Below, one piece after another: positions 34,142-44,689 of a stretch of DNA of 64,000 nt. A program made the position numbers and the translations under genes. The notes beneath the pieces were generated by a model. It made no database searches. It was not told the origin of the DNA and saw nothing but the letters and a program-made list of their open reading frames with translations. The first letter of the stretch is position 1. Each line of letters starts with the position of its first letter. The stretch is from Bufo bufo (Eukaryota; Chordata; Amphibia; Anura; Bufonidae), in assembly GCF_905171765.1 (NCBI RefSeq), contig NC_053392.1, forward strand, positions 371,237,442 to 371,301,441, written 5' to 3'.

Positions 34142-34437
34142 GCCGAATGCACACGGCCGTGTTCCGCGGCCGAGGGCAGTCCGTGGTATGCCGGGCTAGA
34201 TTCCTGTTCAGAGCAGGAGCGCACAGAGTCATTGGTTGCTATGACGCTGTGCGTTTCATGCCGCCGATGCACTACAGTAATACACTCGTATAGTGTATTA
34301 CTGTACAGCAGCGGCGACATGAAGCGCACGGCGTCATAGCAACCAATGACGCTGTGCGCTCCTGCTCTGAACAGGAATCCAGCCCGACATACCATGGACC
34401 GCTCCCGGCCGCGGAACACGGCCGTGTGCATTCGGCC
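34142..34437. mobile_element. TTAA-flanked palindromic MITE
   Basis: GCCGAATGCACACGGCCGTG versus CACGGCCGTGTGCATTCGGC, almost fully mirrored around 34290. TTAA at 34138-41 and 34438-41. The left PLE 2 arm shows the empty site ACAGGTTAAAATG. Confidence 0.85.
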
Positions 34438-34509
34438 TTAACCTGTATATTGGTGCATCTACTATATTATATTTTCTTTTCTTTCAGTTAATAAATGTTG
34501 TTTTATTAA

Positions 34510-35856
34510 CCCCTTAGTGACCACCCATACGTGTTTTTACGGCGGTCACTAAGGGGCCTTAGGCTGGGCCGCCGCGTTTTTACGGCGGCACAGTTTAAGC
34601 GCCGCGCGGCTCCCCCGTGCAGCGGGGAGCGCGGACCTGGCTCTCACATGAGAGCCGGGTCCCTGCTCTAACAGCCCGGAACGGCAGGAGTGCCGATCCG
34701 GGCTGTTTAACCCTTTACATGCCGGGCGCAATGGCGCCCGCTGCATGTAAAGTGGTGACAGAGGGAGCGGACTCCCTCTGTCTCCCATCAGCACCCCGAA
34801 AATGCGATCGCGGGGTGCTGATGTGCTGGGAAGCTTACCTTGCTTCCGATGAGGGCCCGAGCCTGTCTTCAGTTACTTCCAGCAGGCTGTGCCTCTCTGG
34901 CGCAGCCTGCTGGTCAATGTTCGAATAGCATTGCTATTGAAATGCAATGCATTATAGAGATAATGCATTACATTTTAAAAGCAATCAAAATACTGTATAT
35001 TATAGTCCCCTTGTGGGACTATTAAGTAGTAAAAAAAATAGAAAAAAAATACACATTTATTAAATAAAAAAAATTCCATAAAATAAAAAAATATGCCTTT
35101 TTTTCCATTGAAAATACGCTTTTCAATGAAAAAAATTGTAAAAAGAAAATATCCCCCATATGTTTGGTATTGCCGCGTCCGTAACGACCGGGACTACATA
35201 AATATTACATAAATTATCCCCTATGGTGAACGCCGTAAAAAATAAAAAATAAAAAAAGACAGAATTTCTAATTTATTCTTAGTTTCCACCGAAAAAAAAC
35301 CGTAATAACAAGCGATCAAAAAGCGGCATTTACTTCAAAATCATACCCATGAAAAATACAAGTCGTCTTTCAAAAATCAAGCCCTCACACAATTCCATAT
35401 AAAAAAATAAAAAAAAGTTATGGGTCTTGTGAAGTGGCAATGCAAAATAATTTTTTGGGTTAATAAAAGGTGTTTTATTGCAAAAAATGTAGTAAAACGT
35501 AAACAAAATTATAAGTATTTAGTATCACTGTAATCGTACTGACCCAGAGAATAAAGATATTATGTTATTTGTACCGAAAAATGAACGCCAAAAAATGTAT
35601 AATGTAAAAACGCAGTGGCAGTATTGCTATTTTTCCCCATCTCCCTCCCAGAAAGAGTTAATAAAAGTTAATCAGAAAGTTATGTGTACCCCAAAATGGC
35701 GCCATTAAAAACTACAACTTGTCCCGTAAAAAACAAGCCCTCATAAAGCTATATAGACGGAAAAATAAAAAAGTTATAGCTCTTGGAACGAGACCATAAA
35801 AAAAGGAAGAAAAACGCTTGGTCATAAAGGCCCAAACAGGCTTGGTCACTAAGGGG
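34510..35856. mobile_element. Non-autonomous TTAA element with CCCCTTAGTGACC ends
   Basis: 1.35 kb, TTAA at 34506-09 and 35857-60, ends CCCCTTAGTGACC and GGTCACTAAGGGG. TTAA plus a C-run end fits piggyBac-like elements. The left ~400 bp is GC-rich with local palindromes; the right ~900 bp is AT-rich. No transposase. Extra bases (34492-34505) lie between the TTAA of the empty site and the element's left end. Confidence 0.7.
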
Positions 35857-35948
35857 TTAATATATATTGGAGTATTCTGTATGCTTCCTGATAATTGAGT
35901 GCCCTCCAATTTGAACTATATACATTGTTTCACATTACACACACAAAC

Positions 35949-36445
35949 TTAAAGGGAACCTGTCATCAACTTTATGCTGCCCATACTAACGGCAGCATAA
36001 AGAAGAGAGAGGTGAGTTGATTTCAGCGGTCTGTCATTTAAAAGTAAGTAAGTGGTTGCTGAGAACCAGCATCATAATCATTGCAGCCCAGGCCTTAAGA
36101 GTCAAATCTACCTGAGAAGAGTCCTGGTTATTCATAATCTCCTGCTCTCTCGCCCATCTGCTGATGACTGGCAGTTCTCTCCTAGAGAGAAAGGGAGAAA
36201 ACTAGGTAGGAGACTGTCAATCATCAGCAGATGGGCAGGAGAGCAGGAGATTATTAATAACCAGGACTCTTCTCAGGTGGATTTGACTCTTTTCAAGGCC
36301 TGTACTGCAATGATTATGATGCTGGTTTTCAGCAACCACTTACTTTTAGCTCATAAGTGACATACCGCTGACATCAGCATTTCTGTCACTAATTTATACT
36401 GCCCTCAGTGAGGTCAGCATAAAACTGATGACAGGTTCCCTTTAA
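35949..36445. mobile_element. T2-type palindromic MITE
   Basis: TTAAAGGGAACCTGTCATC versus GATGACAGGTTCCCTTTAA, TTAA at both edges. The middle is mirrored around CCTAGAGAGAAAGGGAGAAA (about 36190). Confidence 0.8.
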
Positions 36446-36732
36446 AAGGGTTTTCCAAGACTTCAGAATTGATGACCTATCCTCTGGATAGGTCATCAGT
36501 ATCTGATCGTTGGGGGTCCTACATTGTATAGCGGCTGTGCTTGGTATCGTGTTCAGGCCCATTCACTTGAATGGGGCTGAGTTGTGCCTAGGCCACATGA
36601 CAGATGAACGTGTCATCACTGGCCAAGGAAAAGCTGAGAGGAGACCACAGTGCTACTCAAACAGCTGATCGGTGGGGGTCCCGGATGTCGGACTCCCGAC
36701 ATGTTGGCTTCTAGAGCGGACAACACCTTTAA
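36442..36732. mobile_element. T2-type MITE
   Basis: TTAAAAGGGTTTTCC at the left, ACAACACCTTTAA at the right. It shares its left TTAA with the preceding MITE. Confidence 0.6.
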
Positions 36733-36772
36733 ATGAACTAGGTTAGCACACGTGTGCCATTTAGGTCTAGCC

Positions 36773-37104
36773 TTAAAGGGGTTGTCCAGCTTCTAAATGG
36801 GTTTTAAATAACCCCCAACTTAGCAGGACATGTCAAGGGAAGCAAACTTACCTACTTCCAGCTCCGTGGGTCCACCGCTGTCTTCCGTATGCTTCGGTCC
36901 CCACATATAAACATCCTGCACGGACGGGAGTGTGTGCGCCGCTGCAGGCAATGACTGCGGTGTCATGTCCATGTCCACCAGTGAAGATAGTGTTGGACCA
37001 GTGGAGCTGGAACAGAGTGTCAGGGAGCAGGTGTGCTTCCACTGGTTCTGCTGGGTGTGTGGGGGGTGTTATTTAAAACCCACTTAGAAGTTGGACAACT
37101 TTAA
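36773..37104. mobile_element. T2-type MITE adjacent to akap7 exon 3
   Basis: TTAAAGGGGTTGTCCAGCTTC versus GAAGTTGGACAACTTTAA, TTAA at both edges. It ends 42 bp before exon 3. Confidence 0.75.
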
Positions 37105-37146
37105 AATTGAATGTCACATATAATCCATTAATGTAATTTATTTCAG

Positions 37147-37280
37147 CAAAAGACACAGTGGACAAAAAAGTGAAAAAGAAAAGGAAACGACATCAGCTAG
37201 AAAGTGATGAAGATGATGGTAAAAGTAAAAAGCAAAAGAGGGCCAATTATTTTGTATCTCTGCCCATTACAAATGTGAAG
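37147..37280 (+). CDS. akap7: akap7 exon 3 (basic NLS region and start of 2H domain)
   Basis: 134 bp between a TTATTTCAG acceptor and a GTAATT donor; phase 1 in, phase 0 out. It encodes two basic clusters, KKVKKKRKRH and KSKKQKR, separated by the acidic ESDEDD: a bipartite nuclear-localisation pattern. It ends with NYFVSLPITN, the conserved first beta strand of the AKAP7 domain (NYFLSIPITN in mammals). A TTAA-flanked MITE ends only 42 bp upstream of the acceptor, so the branch point must lie in that gap or inside the MITE. Confidence 0.93.
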
Positions 37281-37554
37281 GTAATTTTATTTATTTTCAT
37301 TGCACTTACTTATCTTTATCTTTCCAGTTAGGCTGTGTTCTCATTAGGTCTGAGTTTTCCATCAGGTGAAAATTTTGGGAGTGTTCCCCAAGTTATACCT
37401 CCAAAGTAGGACTTCTACATGTGCCATTGTAAAGTTTGGTTATAGTCTGCTGTGTTTTCCTATACAGTAAAAGAATTGTGTGCTCAATTTGCCAGCCTGA
37501 CACAGGCTAGTATTATTGACAGTTAATAATATACAGATGCTTAAGTTTTCTTTT
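37281..37554. other. akap7 intron 3 start, unassigned
   Basis: No gene or recognised repeat. Confidence 0.3.
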
Positions 37555-37975
37555 CCTTCACATACAATGGGAGCATATCGCTAGGATATGCTCCCATTGT
37601 CTCAAAGGTGCGGGTCCCAGAGAACGGAGTGGAGAAATCAATGGAGGGCGCACTGCGCATGCGCAGCTGCCCTCCATTCATTTCAATGGGGCCGCTGAAA
37701 ATAGCCGAGCGCTGGCTCTGCTATTTCCGTCCGCCTCATAGCAATGAATGGAAGCAGGGGCCCCGCGTACGCGGTGCGCTCCCATTCACTTGTAGGGGAG
37801 CAGCGCTTGGCAGTGGATGCACCCCCGGAAAACCCGGGATCCTCCGGCCACAGCTCTCCCCTCTCCGTTCTCCTTGTAGGTGCGGATCCCAGAGGTGGGA
37901 CCCGCACCTATTAGACAATGGGGGCATATCCTAGTGATATGCCCCCATTGTATGTGATGGGAATGCCCATTTAAG
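37555..37975. mobile_element. Palindromic MITE with ACAATGGGAGCATATC ends
   Basis: ACATACAATGGGAGCATATC versus GATATGCCCCCATTGTATGT, with an inner mirrored AGGTGCGG(G/A)TCCCAGAG block. Hairpin-like overall. Confidence 0.65.
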
Positions 37976-38280
37976 TCAGACCCATGGTTGCCCTGAGATT
38001 GCATCGCTGGTGGTATTGGGCTCACAGTGGGAGCCACCTCCCTCTGTCAGACACCTTAGATGCTTCAGTTGTTATCTTTGATCTTGGCCATTACAGTGGG
38101 AGACGGGCTCTCACAGTCTGCATGTCTCATGATGCCTCTGTTTAATCAGGTCCTGATTATGAATACTGTATAAAGAACCCATTATATATCTGAAAGAGAT
38201 ATAGAGAATTATAGAGAATAGGGTCGCTTTATTTTAGAAAGAAAATATCTGTGTGTGTAAACAGCCACCTCAGTCCATTC

Positions 38281-38615
38281 TTAAAGGGGTTCTCCCATTA
38301 CAACTTAAAACCTATCCACAAGATAAGGGATAAGAGTCTGATGATTGGGGTTTGACTGCTGGGTCCCCTCCAGTTATGAGAACTGGGGCTTGCATTCTCC
38401 CAATTCAGTGGAGCCGTGGGCTGCTTAATATAACCGAGTTCTTGTACTCCGATATCTCCAGCTGTTCCATAGAGTTGAATGGAGTGGCACACATGCATGT
38501 GGGGGAACTCCGTTCTTGTGATCAGCAGGGGCCCCATCAGTTGGGCCTCCGTCGATCAGACATCCTCTATCCTGTGGATAGGGAAAAAGTTGTTGTAATA
38601 GGACAAACCCTTTAA
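38281..38615. mobile_element. T2-type MITE
   Basis: TTAAAGGGGTTCTCCCATTAC versus GTAATAGGACAAACCCTTTAA; TTAA at both edges. 37976-38280 before it is unassigned. Confidence 0.7.
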
Positions 38616-38670
38616 TGTCTGTCAGATTGGTGAGAAATCTGTATGCCCAGATTTTGTGATTGTACAATAA

Positions 38671-39093
38671 TTAAAGGGGTTGTTCACCTGTTTAGCACTT
38701 TTCTACAGATCCCACTGTGTGGTTGGACCTGCGGTGGTAGTCATACTTATGTGACCCCCACCGTTGGTTTCTGGCATCTTTGCTGCCTGACCGGCTCTGC
38801 AGGTCCCGGGTCTCCCCGCATCAACATCCATTTTCACGCAGGAGCATGTGACCGCCGCAGCCAATGACTGGCCACAGCTGTGATGTCTCACCGATGTGGC
38901 ACATCACTGGGTCACCAGGTACCCTACAACAACCCGGATGTTGACACAGAGAGACCCGGGACCTGCAGGGCTGGCGTTGCAGCAATGGAGCCAGAACCCA
39001 GAGTTAGGGATCAAGTGGGTATGATTACAACCTCAGGTCCGCACATGCTATGGGGTCTGTAGAAAAGCGCTAGAAGGTGAACAACCCCTTTAA
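38671..39093. mobile_element. T2-type palindromic MITE
   Basis: TTAAAGGGGTTGTTCACCTG versus AGGTGAACAACCCCTTTAA; both halves mirrored (AGCACTTTTCTACAGA/ TCTGTAGAAAAGCGCT). Confidence 0.8.
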
Positions 39094-39292
39094 GCTTTAT
39101 TTGCAGAAGAAGGCCTCTTTTATTACCGTTGGATTGAAGATTAACTCAGTTTGAGACGAACAATTGAACAACTGAATTGAAGTGAGATATCCTGTTGCCT
39201 TCTTTCTCCTATGTATAGCCCTGACATTCAACAAGTTCATGATGAAAAGTTCAAGTCGCCTTTCAGACATCTACCTTATTCATAAAGTGTGA

Positions 39293-39771
39293 TTAAAGAA
39301 GGTTTGTACCTATGAAACTGGCTGACCTGTTGTATGTGCGCTTGGCCGCTGAAGGCATCTGTGTTGGTCCAATGTTCATATGTGTCTGCATTGCTGAGAA
39401 AAATGATGTTTTAATATATGCAAATGAGCCTCTAGGAGCAACAGGGGCGTTATCATTACACTTAGGAGTCTCAGCTTTTTTTGCAACTAATGTACCCTCC
39501 CCAATTTGATTGACAGGGCCGGGTGTTATGATGTTTTCACTGCCTGTCCCTGTCAATCAAAGTGGAGAGGGCGCAGCAATTGCAGAGAGAGCTGAACCTC
39601 TAGGTGTAATGACCACGCCCCCTAGAGGCTCATTTGCATATATTAAAACATCATTTTTCTCAGTAAAGCAGACACATATGAACATGGGACCAATACAGAT
39701 GCCTTCAGCTGCCAAGTGTACATGTAACAGCTCAGCCAGTGTCATAGGTACAAATCTGCTGACAGATTTAA
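39293..39771. mobile_element. T2-type MITE with GTACCTATGAAACTGG
   Basis: TTAAAGAAGGTTTGTACCTATG versus CATAGGTACAAATCTGCTGA, with TTAA edges (39293-96, 39768-71). The two halves are inverted copies meeting near 39535. Related to 41440-41800. Confidence 0.7.
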
Positions 39772-39890
39772 TTTATGGTCAAATGTATTTTACATAAAGT
39801 TTCTTTTTAGCAGATTCCTGTGTCAGTTAGTTTAGGCAACATGTGTCATGTTTATTTCACAAAAATATGTTTTTTTCTGATTATGACCAG

Positions 39891-40027
39891 ATTCTTGACG
39901 ACATCCATACGATTCAGAATTCTGTGTTGCAGAAAGATGACAGACTGTCTAAGGCCATGATTCCACAGGGGTCGTTCCATCTGACGCTCTTTGTGATGCA
40001 TTTAGCCAGTGAAGAGGAAGTTACTGT
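39891..40027 (+). CDS. akap7: akap7 exon 4 (first H-x-T motif)
   Basis: 137 bp, acceptor TTCTGATTATGACCAG, donor GTAAGT; phase 0 in, phase 2 out. It encodes ILDDIHTIQNSVLQ, then DDRLSKAM and SFHLTLFVMHL. HLT is the first H-x-T/S motif of the 2H phosphoesterase fold, placed as in mammalian AKAP7 (FHITLLVMQL). EEEVTV at the end corresponds to NEDEVNI. A T2-type MITE begins 18 bp after the donor. Exonic sequence is well conserved while flanking sequence is repeat-derived. Confidence 0.95.
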
Positions 40028-40045
40028 GTAAGTACAGTCCAGGCC

Positions 40046-40496
40046 TTAAAGAGGACCTGTCACCTCTCCTGACATGCCTGTTTTAATAGCTTCATGCTTT
40101 TTTCCATGTAATAACGATTCTGGAGCCTCTAATCTTATGGCTCTATATTGTACCATTCCTTTATTATTTCTACTAGAAGTTATGAGTGAATTGCTATTAG
40201 CCTTCAGTAAGGGTACAGAGGGAAGGTAACAAGTTGGGGGGGTATACCTGCACAGACTCACTCTATCCAATCAGCGCTGTCATTTTCAGACTGCAGGTAC
40301 ACCCCCCAACTGGTTACCACCCCTCTGTACCCTTACTGCAGACTGCTAGCAATTCACTCATAATGTCTAGTAGAAATAATAAAGGAATGACACAACATAC
40401 AGACATAAGACTAGAGGCTCCAGAATTAGTATTACATAGGGAATGCATGAAGCTATTAAAACAGGAATGTCAGGAGTGGTGACAGGTCCTCATTAA
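40046..40496. mobile_element. T2-type palindromic MITE adjacent to akap7 exon 4
   Basis: TTAAAGAGGACCTGTCACCTC versus GTGGTGACAGGTCCTCATTAA. Starts 18 bp after the exon 4 donor. Confidence 0.8.
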
Positions 40497-40769
40497 CAAG
40501 TGTCAGGTTGTGTTTAGAGGTGATGTTGTTCCAATGCCTAGACCACTGAGCACCACTCCCTCTAATGTGTTGCTTGCCTTCCTTTTGAGTCTTGACTTCC
40601 AGCAGCTTCTCATAAATTCACACATATATGTACGTTTTAGGAAATAAACAGAAGTATAGTACCTGCATGAGGTCTCTAAAGACGTTAAGCAGTGGGACTA
40701 GTGACAATGACAGGCAGAAAGTATTCACCTATAGTAACATACATACGAAACTGAATTTCTAAGTAGCAC

Positions 40770-41241
40770 TTAAAGGGAACCTGTCATGTGGATATTTGAT
40801 TATAATTATAACAAATTATATACAATCATTAACTACTAAAAAGTGCCTTAGATGTATTCACTTACTGGTGTGACAGATGGTTACCTCATAATATACACAC
40901 AAAGATGCCACATGCCGCATGCTAATGAGCTGATTTGAGTCCAGCGTGATGTCAGTAAGTCCAGCGTTTATTTAATTCAGAGCTATAGCCACTCCCCTTC
41001 CCACCTGCTGCTGATTCATATGGAAACAAACTGTCTCTCAGCAGCAGGTAGGTGGGAAGAGTCTGGAGCTCATGAATATTCATGACTCATCATTATCAGC
41101 TGGAGCTTTTCAATACAAGATGTTGGCAGATTGACTGGGTCAATTAAAGAAAGTGACCCAGCATTGTGCTAAGAGAATCAATCACTTATTTATGTTGCCC
41201 TTAGTTAGGACACCATAAAACTGGTGACAGGTTCCCTTTAA
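40770..41241. mobile_element. T2-type MITE
   Basis: TTAAAGGGAACCTGTCATG versus CTGGTGACAGGTTCCCTTTAA; TTAA at both edges. 40497-40769 before it is unassigned. Confidence 0.75.
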
Positions 41242-41439
41242 CCTGTCTGGCCTCATTTATCAAAACTATCTAAAAGAAAAACTGTCAACCAATAGCCATT
41301 AATCTGAACTCTGCTTTAATTTCGGAACCTGCTCTAGTAAAATGAAATCTGAGAAGTAATTGGTTGCCATGGGTAACAAAGGCAGCATTTCTTTTAGGTA
41401 AATGTGCCCCAGTGGCTCCATAAAATCTGTTTTAGATGT

Positions 41440-41800
41440 TTAAAGGGCATCTGTCAGCAGATTTGTACCTATGAAACTGGATGACCTGTTTTTTGTGCGC
41501 TTGTCTACTGAAGGCATCTGTGCTGAAGGCGTGTGCACTATGCGTCTTCACAAGTCGGAAGTGAAGCTGAAGATGTGTGCACGTGCCGTTCTGGACTCGA
41601 GTGCGCAGGCACAGCATCTCAGAGCTAGACCACAGGGTCTAGTGCTGTCAATCTAAAGGCAAGGAGCGTGAACTACAGCAGAGGGGCGTTATTATGGAGC
41701 ACCAGGGGCGTCGCTGGAGCGGTGCTCGAACCACATAAGCCCGCCTCCTGGTGCTCAAATACTTTGTTCAACGTAGTTCAAGGTGACAGAGCCTCTTTAA
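41440..41800. mobile_element. T2-type MITE
   Basis: TTAAAGGGCATCTGTCAGCAG at the left, AGGTGACAGAGCCTCTTTAA at the right. Inner GTACCTATGAAACTGG as in 39293-39771. Confidence 0.65.
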
Positions 41801-42090
41801 TATCAGAAACCAGTGGTTTGCAACCCCCTGCTGTTTGGCTCACTGTGGGAGTCCTGAGTTATGACCATATGCACTGACAATTCACATTGTTGCAGACCTG
41901 TCCTAAATTTACTACTTAACAGTGCCAATATGGATGATATATACTCTTGTTAATAAGATTTGTCAGCAAATGTTTTTTGTTTCTCCACATTCAAAATTTC
42001 TCTCCTTTGTTTTTGAATTACCTGTTGCTCCCGACCATCACTGAAAGCTGAATGTGGCTCACAACATACAAACGTTTGGGGATCTCCGCC

Positions 42091-42206
42091 TTAAAGGGAA
42101 CCTATCACCACAAAATGCAGCAGAATCTGCAAGCAGCATGTTACAGAACAGGAGGAGCAGAGCAGATTGAGATATAGTTTTGTAGGAGAAGATTCAGTAA
42201 AACTTA
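42091..42206. mobile_element. Left part of a T2-type MITE cut by the DIRS element
   Basis: TTAAAGGGAACCTATCACCAC, then GAAGATTCAGTAAAAC, as in the copy at 58795. Interrupted at about 42206 by DIRS. Confidence 0.6.
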
Positions 42207-42342
42207 TTTCTCGTTCATTCCATTGGGGGACACAGACCATGGGGTATAGCTTAGAGATATTACTAGGAGGGACACTATGCAAAAAAAGAAGCTCCTCCTC
42301 CTCGGGCTATACCCCCAGGCACCTCCAGGAGAACTTCAGTCT
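42207..42342 (+). repeat. DIRS left inverted terminal repeat
   Basis: TTTCTCGTTCATTCCATTGG, GACACAGACCATGGGGTATA and GAGGGACACTATGCAAAAAA recur inverted at the right end. Confidence 0.9.
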
Positions 42343-43216
42343 TTGCTTAGTGTCCGTTCAAGGAGGTTGACGCTTATTCTTCTCCTGTTTGTTATTTTCT
42401 GTTTTCAGATGGGGACGCAGGTCAGCATTGCGCTTTCCTGGCCCCTGTGGAGTGTCTGCCACGGTCTTCTGAAGGTTCCTGGCTACCTCCCATTCCCCCA
42501 CAGAAGAAAAGTGGATCCAGGCTCGACATGTAAGCTCTGGCATCCCACCAGCTGCTGGGACACCTGCTGCCTACCCTCCACCAGAGCACTGCCCTCCTTT
42601 GGAGTCAGATGTCTGAAGAGGTGAATCCCTGCTGGTCTGGACATCGAGGGAGCATGCTGAGCAGATAAGTATTGCCTGCTTCAATCTCCCTCCTCTCTCT
42701 CCCCTCCCCCCTCTCTTCATGTCGTCTGTCTGGCGCTCTGAGGCCGCCTGGGTGAGCTAGAAAAGGACCTGCTGAGGGCATTTTTTTACTATGGGAGGGG
42801 GCCTTCTGGGTAGGGCTGGTGATTCCTGCCTACGGATATGCCTTTCCTACCTGCCTACAGCGCAACGGCAACTTGATTTCGGCAGAGGACGCCTCTGCAT
42901 ATGGTGTATTCACTTAGACTGCGGCCGCTGCGCTCTCTGCTGTTCCCTGCCGGACCGCTCCTTCATATATTAACCCCCGCTGCGCCGTACCAGGCGAAAG
43001 GGTGTATTTTAAATCGCGCGCGCGCTTATTTCGCACCACTATGACGCGTTCTAGGGGGCGGAGCTTCGGCGTCCCGCTCTGTCTCTCCTTACGCCGGAGA
43101 CTCTGCTGGATTGCGGCCATGCAGCTCCTCAGTTCTCGGTGACCGGAGACTTCTGCTGTTGCCTGGGTGGTAGGAATTGCAGCAACCTGGTAGGAAATCT
43201 TTTTTGGAATACCATC

Positions 43217-44683
43217 ATGCCTAAACCTGGGGCCCCTAAGCCTTCCAAGGCTTCCTCTCAGGCTCCACTGGAGTCATGTAAGATATGCCTTAGGCCTTTT
43301 TCTGTCACTGGTTCCTGTGACTCATGCCCTGCTCCTGGACAGGATCAGCCTCCTTCTCTTGCTCAGCCCGGTCCTCCCTCTGCCCCTGCGGAACCAGCGG
43401 TACCCGCCTGGGCCTCCGCCATGTCTAATGCGGCAGCTGATCTGGCCTTAGTTGCCAAGGCAGCCATGTCCTTCATGGAGCGCATGGCGGCTACTACTCC
43501 AGTGGCATCCACCACTCCATCCCCTCTCAGTGACTCTCACAGAGGGCGTCTGACTTCTAAAAGGCAGCGTGAGCGGCAGCATTCCTCCTCGGATGACTCC
43601 GCTTCTCCCCCTCGCCTTGAGGCATGCCCGGTTGACTCTCCCCCTCGCAGGGAGCGCAAATCCGATGGGGAATTGTCCGGATCGGACGAAGTCACGGAAC
43701 GGGAACCCCTTCCTAAGCTTTCCACCATGGTAACCGAGTTGGTGGCAGCTGTCCGTGACACTTTTAATATACAAGGGGATTCTCCTCCCTCCACTAGTCG
43801 GGAGTTCTCCCTTTTTCCACCCAAGAAACAGGAGTCCGCCGTGTTCCCTATTCATGAGGAATTCACTGCGGTCCTATCAAAAGCTTGGGATCGACCTAAT
43901 CAAAAATTTTCGGCCACCAAGCGTATGGATACGCTTTATCCTTTTCCAGCTGACACAGTGGAAAAGTGGACTTCTTCCCCTAAGGTAGATCCTCCGGTGG
44001 CCAGGTTAGCCAAGAACACGGCCCTTCCCGTCCTAGACGGTTCCTCTCTGCAGGATGCGGTGGACAGACGTTTGGATTCACTTTCCAAGTCCATCTTCTC
44101 ACTGGCGGGCGCTTCCCTGCGACCGGCCTTTGCGTCGGCTTGGGTCACCAGAGCCCTTACAACGTGGTTGCAGCGCCACCACCAGGATCTGTCAGAGCAG
44201 GACGCCTCTGCAGATACTCTGGATTTTATCATCCAGATGTCTCAAGCTTCTAAATATCTCTGTGAGGCTTCAATGGACATCGGCTCCCTCTTTGCCCGTA
44301 TTTCGGCCCTCTCTGTCATTCAGCGCAGGGAGGTCTGGCTGAAGGTGTGGGATTCTGATGCCTCATCCAAGCGTTCCCTCTCTAACCTTCCCTTTGAAGG
44401 GTCCAGGCTCTTTGGGGCTCAACTAGATGAATTCATTTCTGCTGCAACTGGGGGCAAGAGCACTCATCTACCCCAGCCCAGGACCAAACGTCCCTTTCGG
44501 TCTCGGCCTTCAGGTTTCCGGGGCCAGTCCTTTCGTCGCTTCTCCACTGCCAGGACGCCGTCGTCCTCATCAGCAGGGGGATCCCAGGACTCCCGCAAGA
44601 AGCCTTTCTTCAAGCCCCAGCCCTCTTGGCGGCCTCGGGCGCAGTCAGCCCGTCCTCCTGCTCCCAAGCAACCCTCCGCATGA
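43217..44683 (+). CDS. DIRS gag-like protein
   Basis: 488 residues, intact. Start chosen at MPKPGAPKPSK; an upstream GTG-opened extension is unlikely. Near the N-terminus is CKICLRPF...CDSC, a two-pair cysteine motif seen in vertebrate DIRS gag proteins. Then a Pro/Ser-rich stretch, a helical middle (about residues 230-410) and a basic RS/RF-rich tail for nucleic-acid binding. The stop overlaps the start of the pol frame. Structural/packaging role is inferred from position and composition. Confidence 0.85.
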   Translation: MPKPGAPKPSKASSQAPLESCKICLRPFSVTGSCDSCPAPGQDQPPSLAQPGPPSAPAEPAVPAWASAMSNAAADLALVAKAAMSFMERMAATTPVASTTPSPLSDSHRGRLTSKRQRERQHSSSDDSASPPRLEACPVDSPPRRERKSDGELSGSDEVTEREPLPKLSTMVTELVAAVRDTFNIQGDSPPSTSREFSLFPPKKQESAVFPIHEEFTAVLSKAWDRPNQKFSATKRMDTLYPFPADTVEKWTSSPKVDPPVARLAKNTALPVLDGSSLQDAVDRRLDSLSKSIFSLAGASLRPAFASAWVTRALTTWLQRHHQDLSEQDASADTLDFIIQMSQASKYLCEASMDIGSLFARISALSVIQRREVWLKVWDSDASSKRSLSNLPFEGSRLFGAQLDEFISAATGGKSTHLPQPRTKRPFRSRPSGFRGQSFRRFSTARTPSSSSAGGSQDSRKKPFFKPQPSWRPRAQSARPPAPKQPSA

Positions 44684-44689
44684 AGGGGT

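Larger units (their letters stand above)
32136..35930. mobile_element. PLE 2: Penelope-like inverted structure without core
   Basis: Two inverted arms meet near 33725: left 32145-33722, right 33738-34490 continued at 35861-35925. Shared mirror blocks include GTGCCCTCCAAT, CGGCGATCTGGATC, AGGACGAACACCCAGCTCCC and GACAGACAGAAAAT. The right arm lacks the part equal to 33035-33667. A hammerhead-like motif sits at the inner end of each arm, as in PLE 1. No protein-coding remnant. Three later insertions lie in the arms. Confidence 0.7.

Noticed and set aside
34549..34928. Overlapping GC-rich open frames of about 80-100 residues
   Set aside because: They lie in the palindromic GC-rich part of a non-autonomous TTAA element and have no homology.
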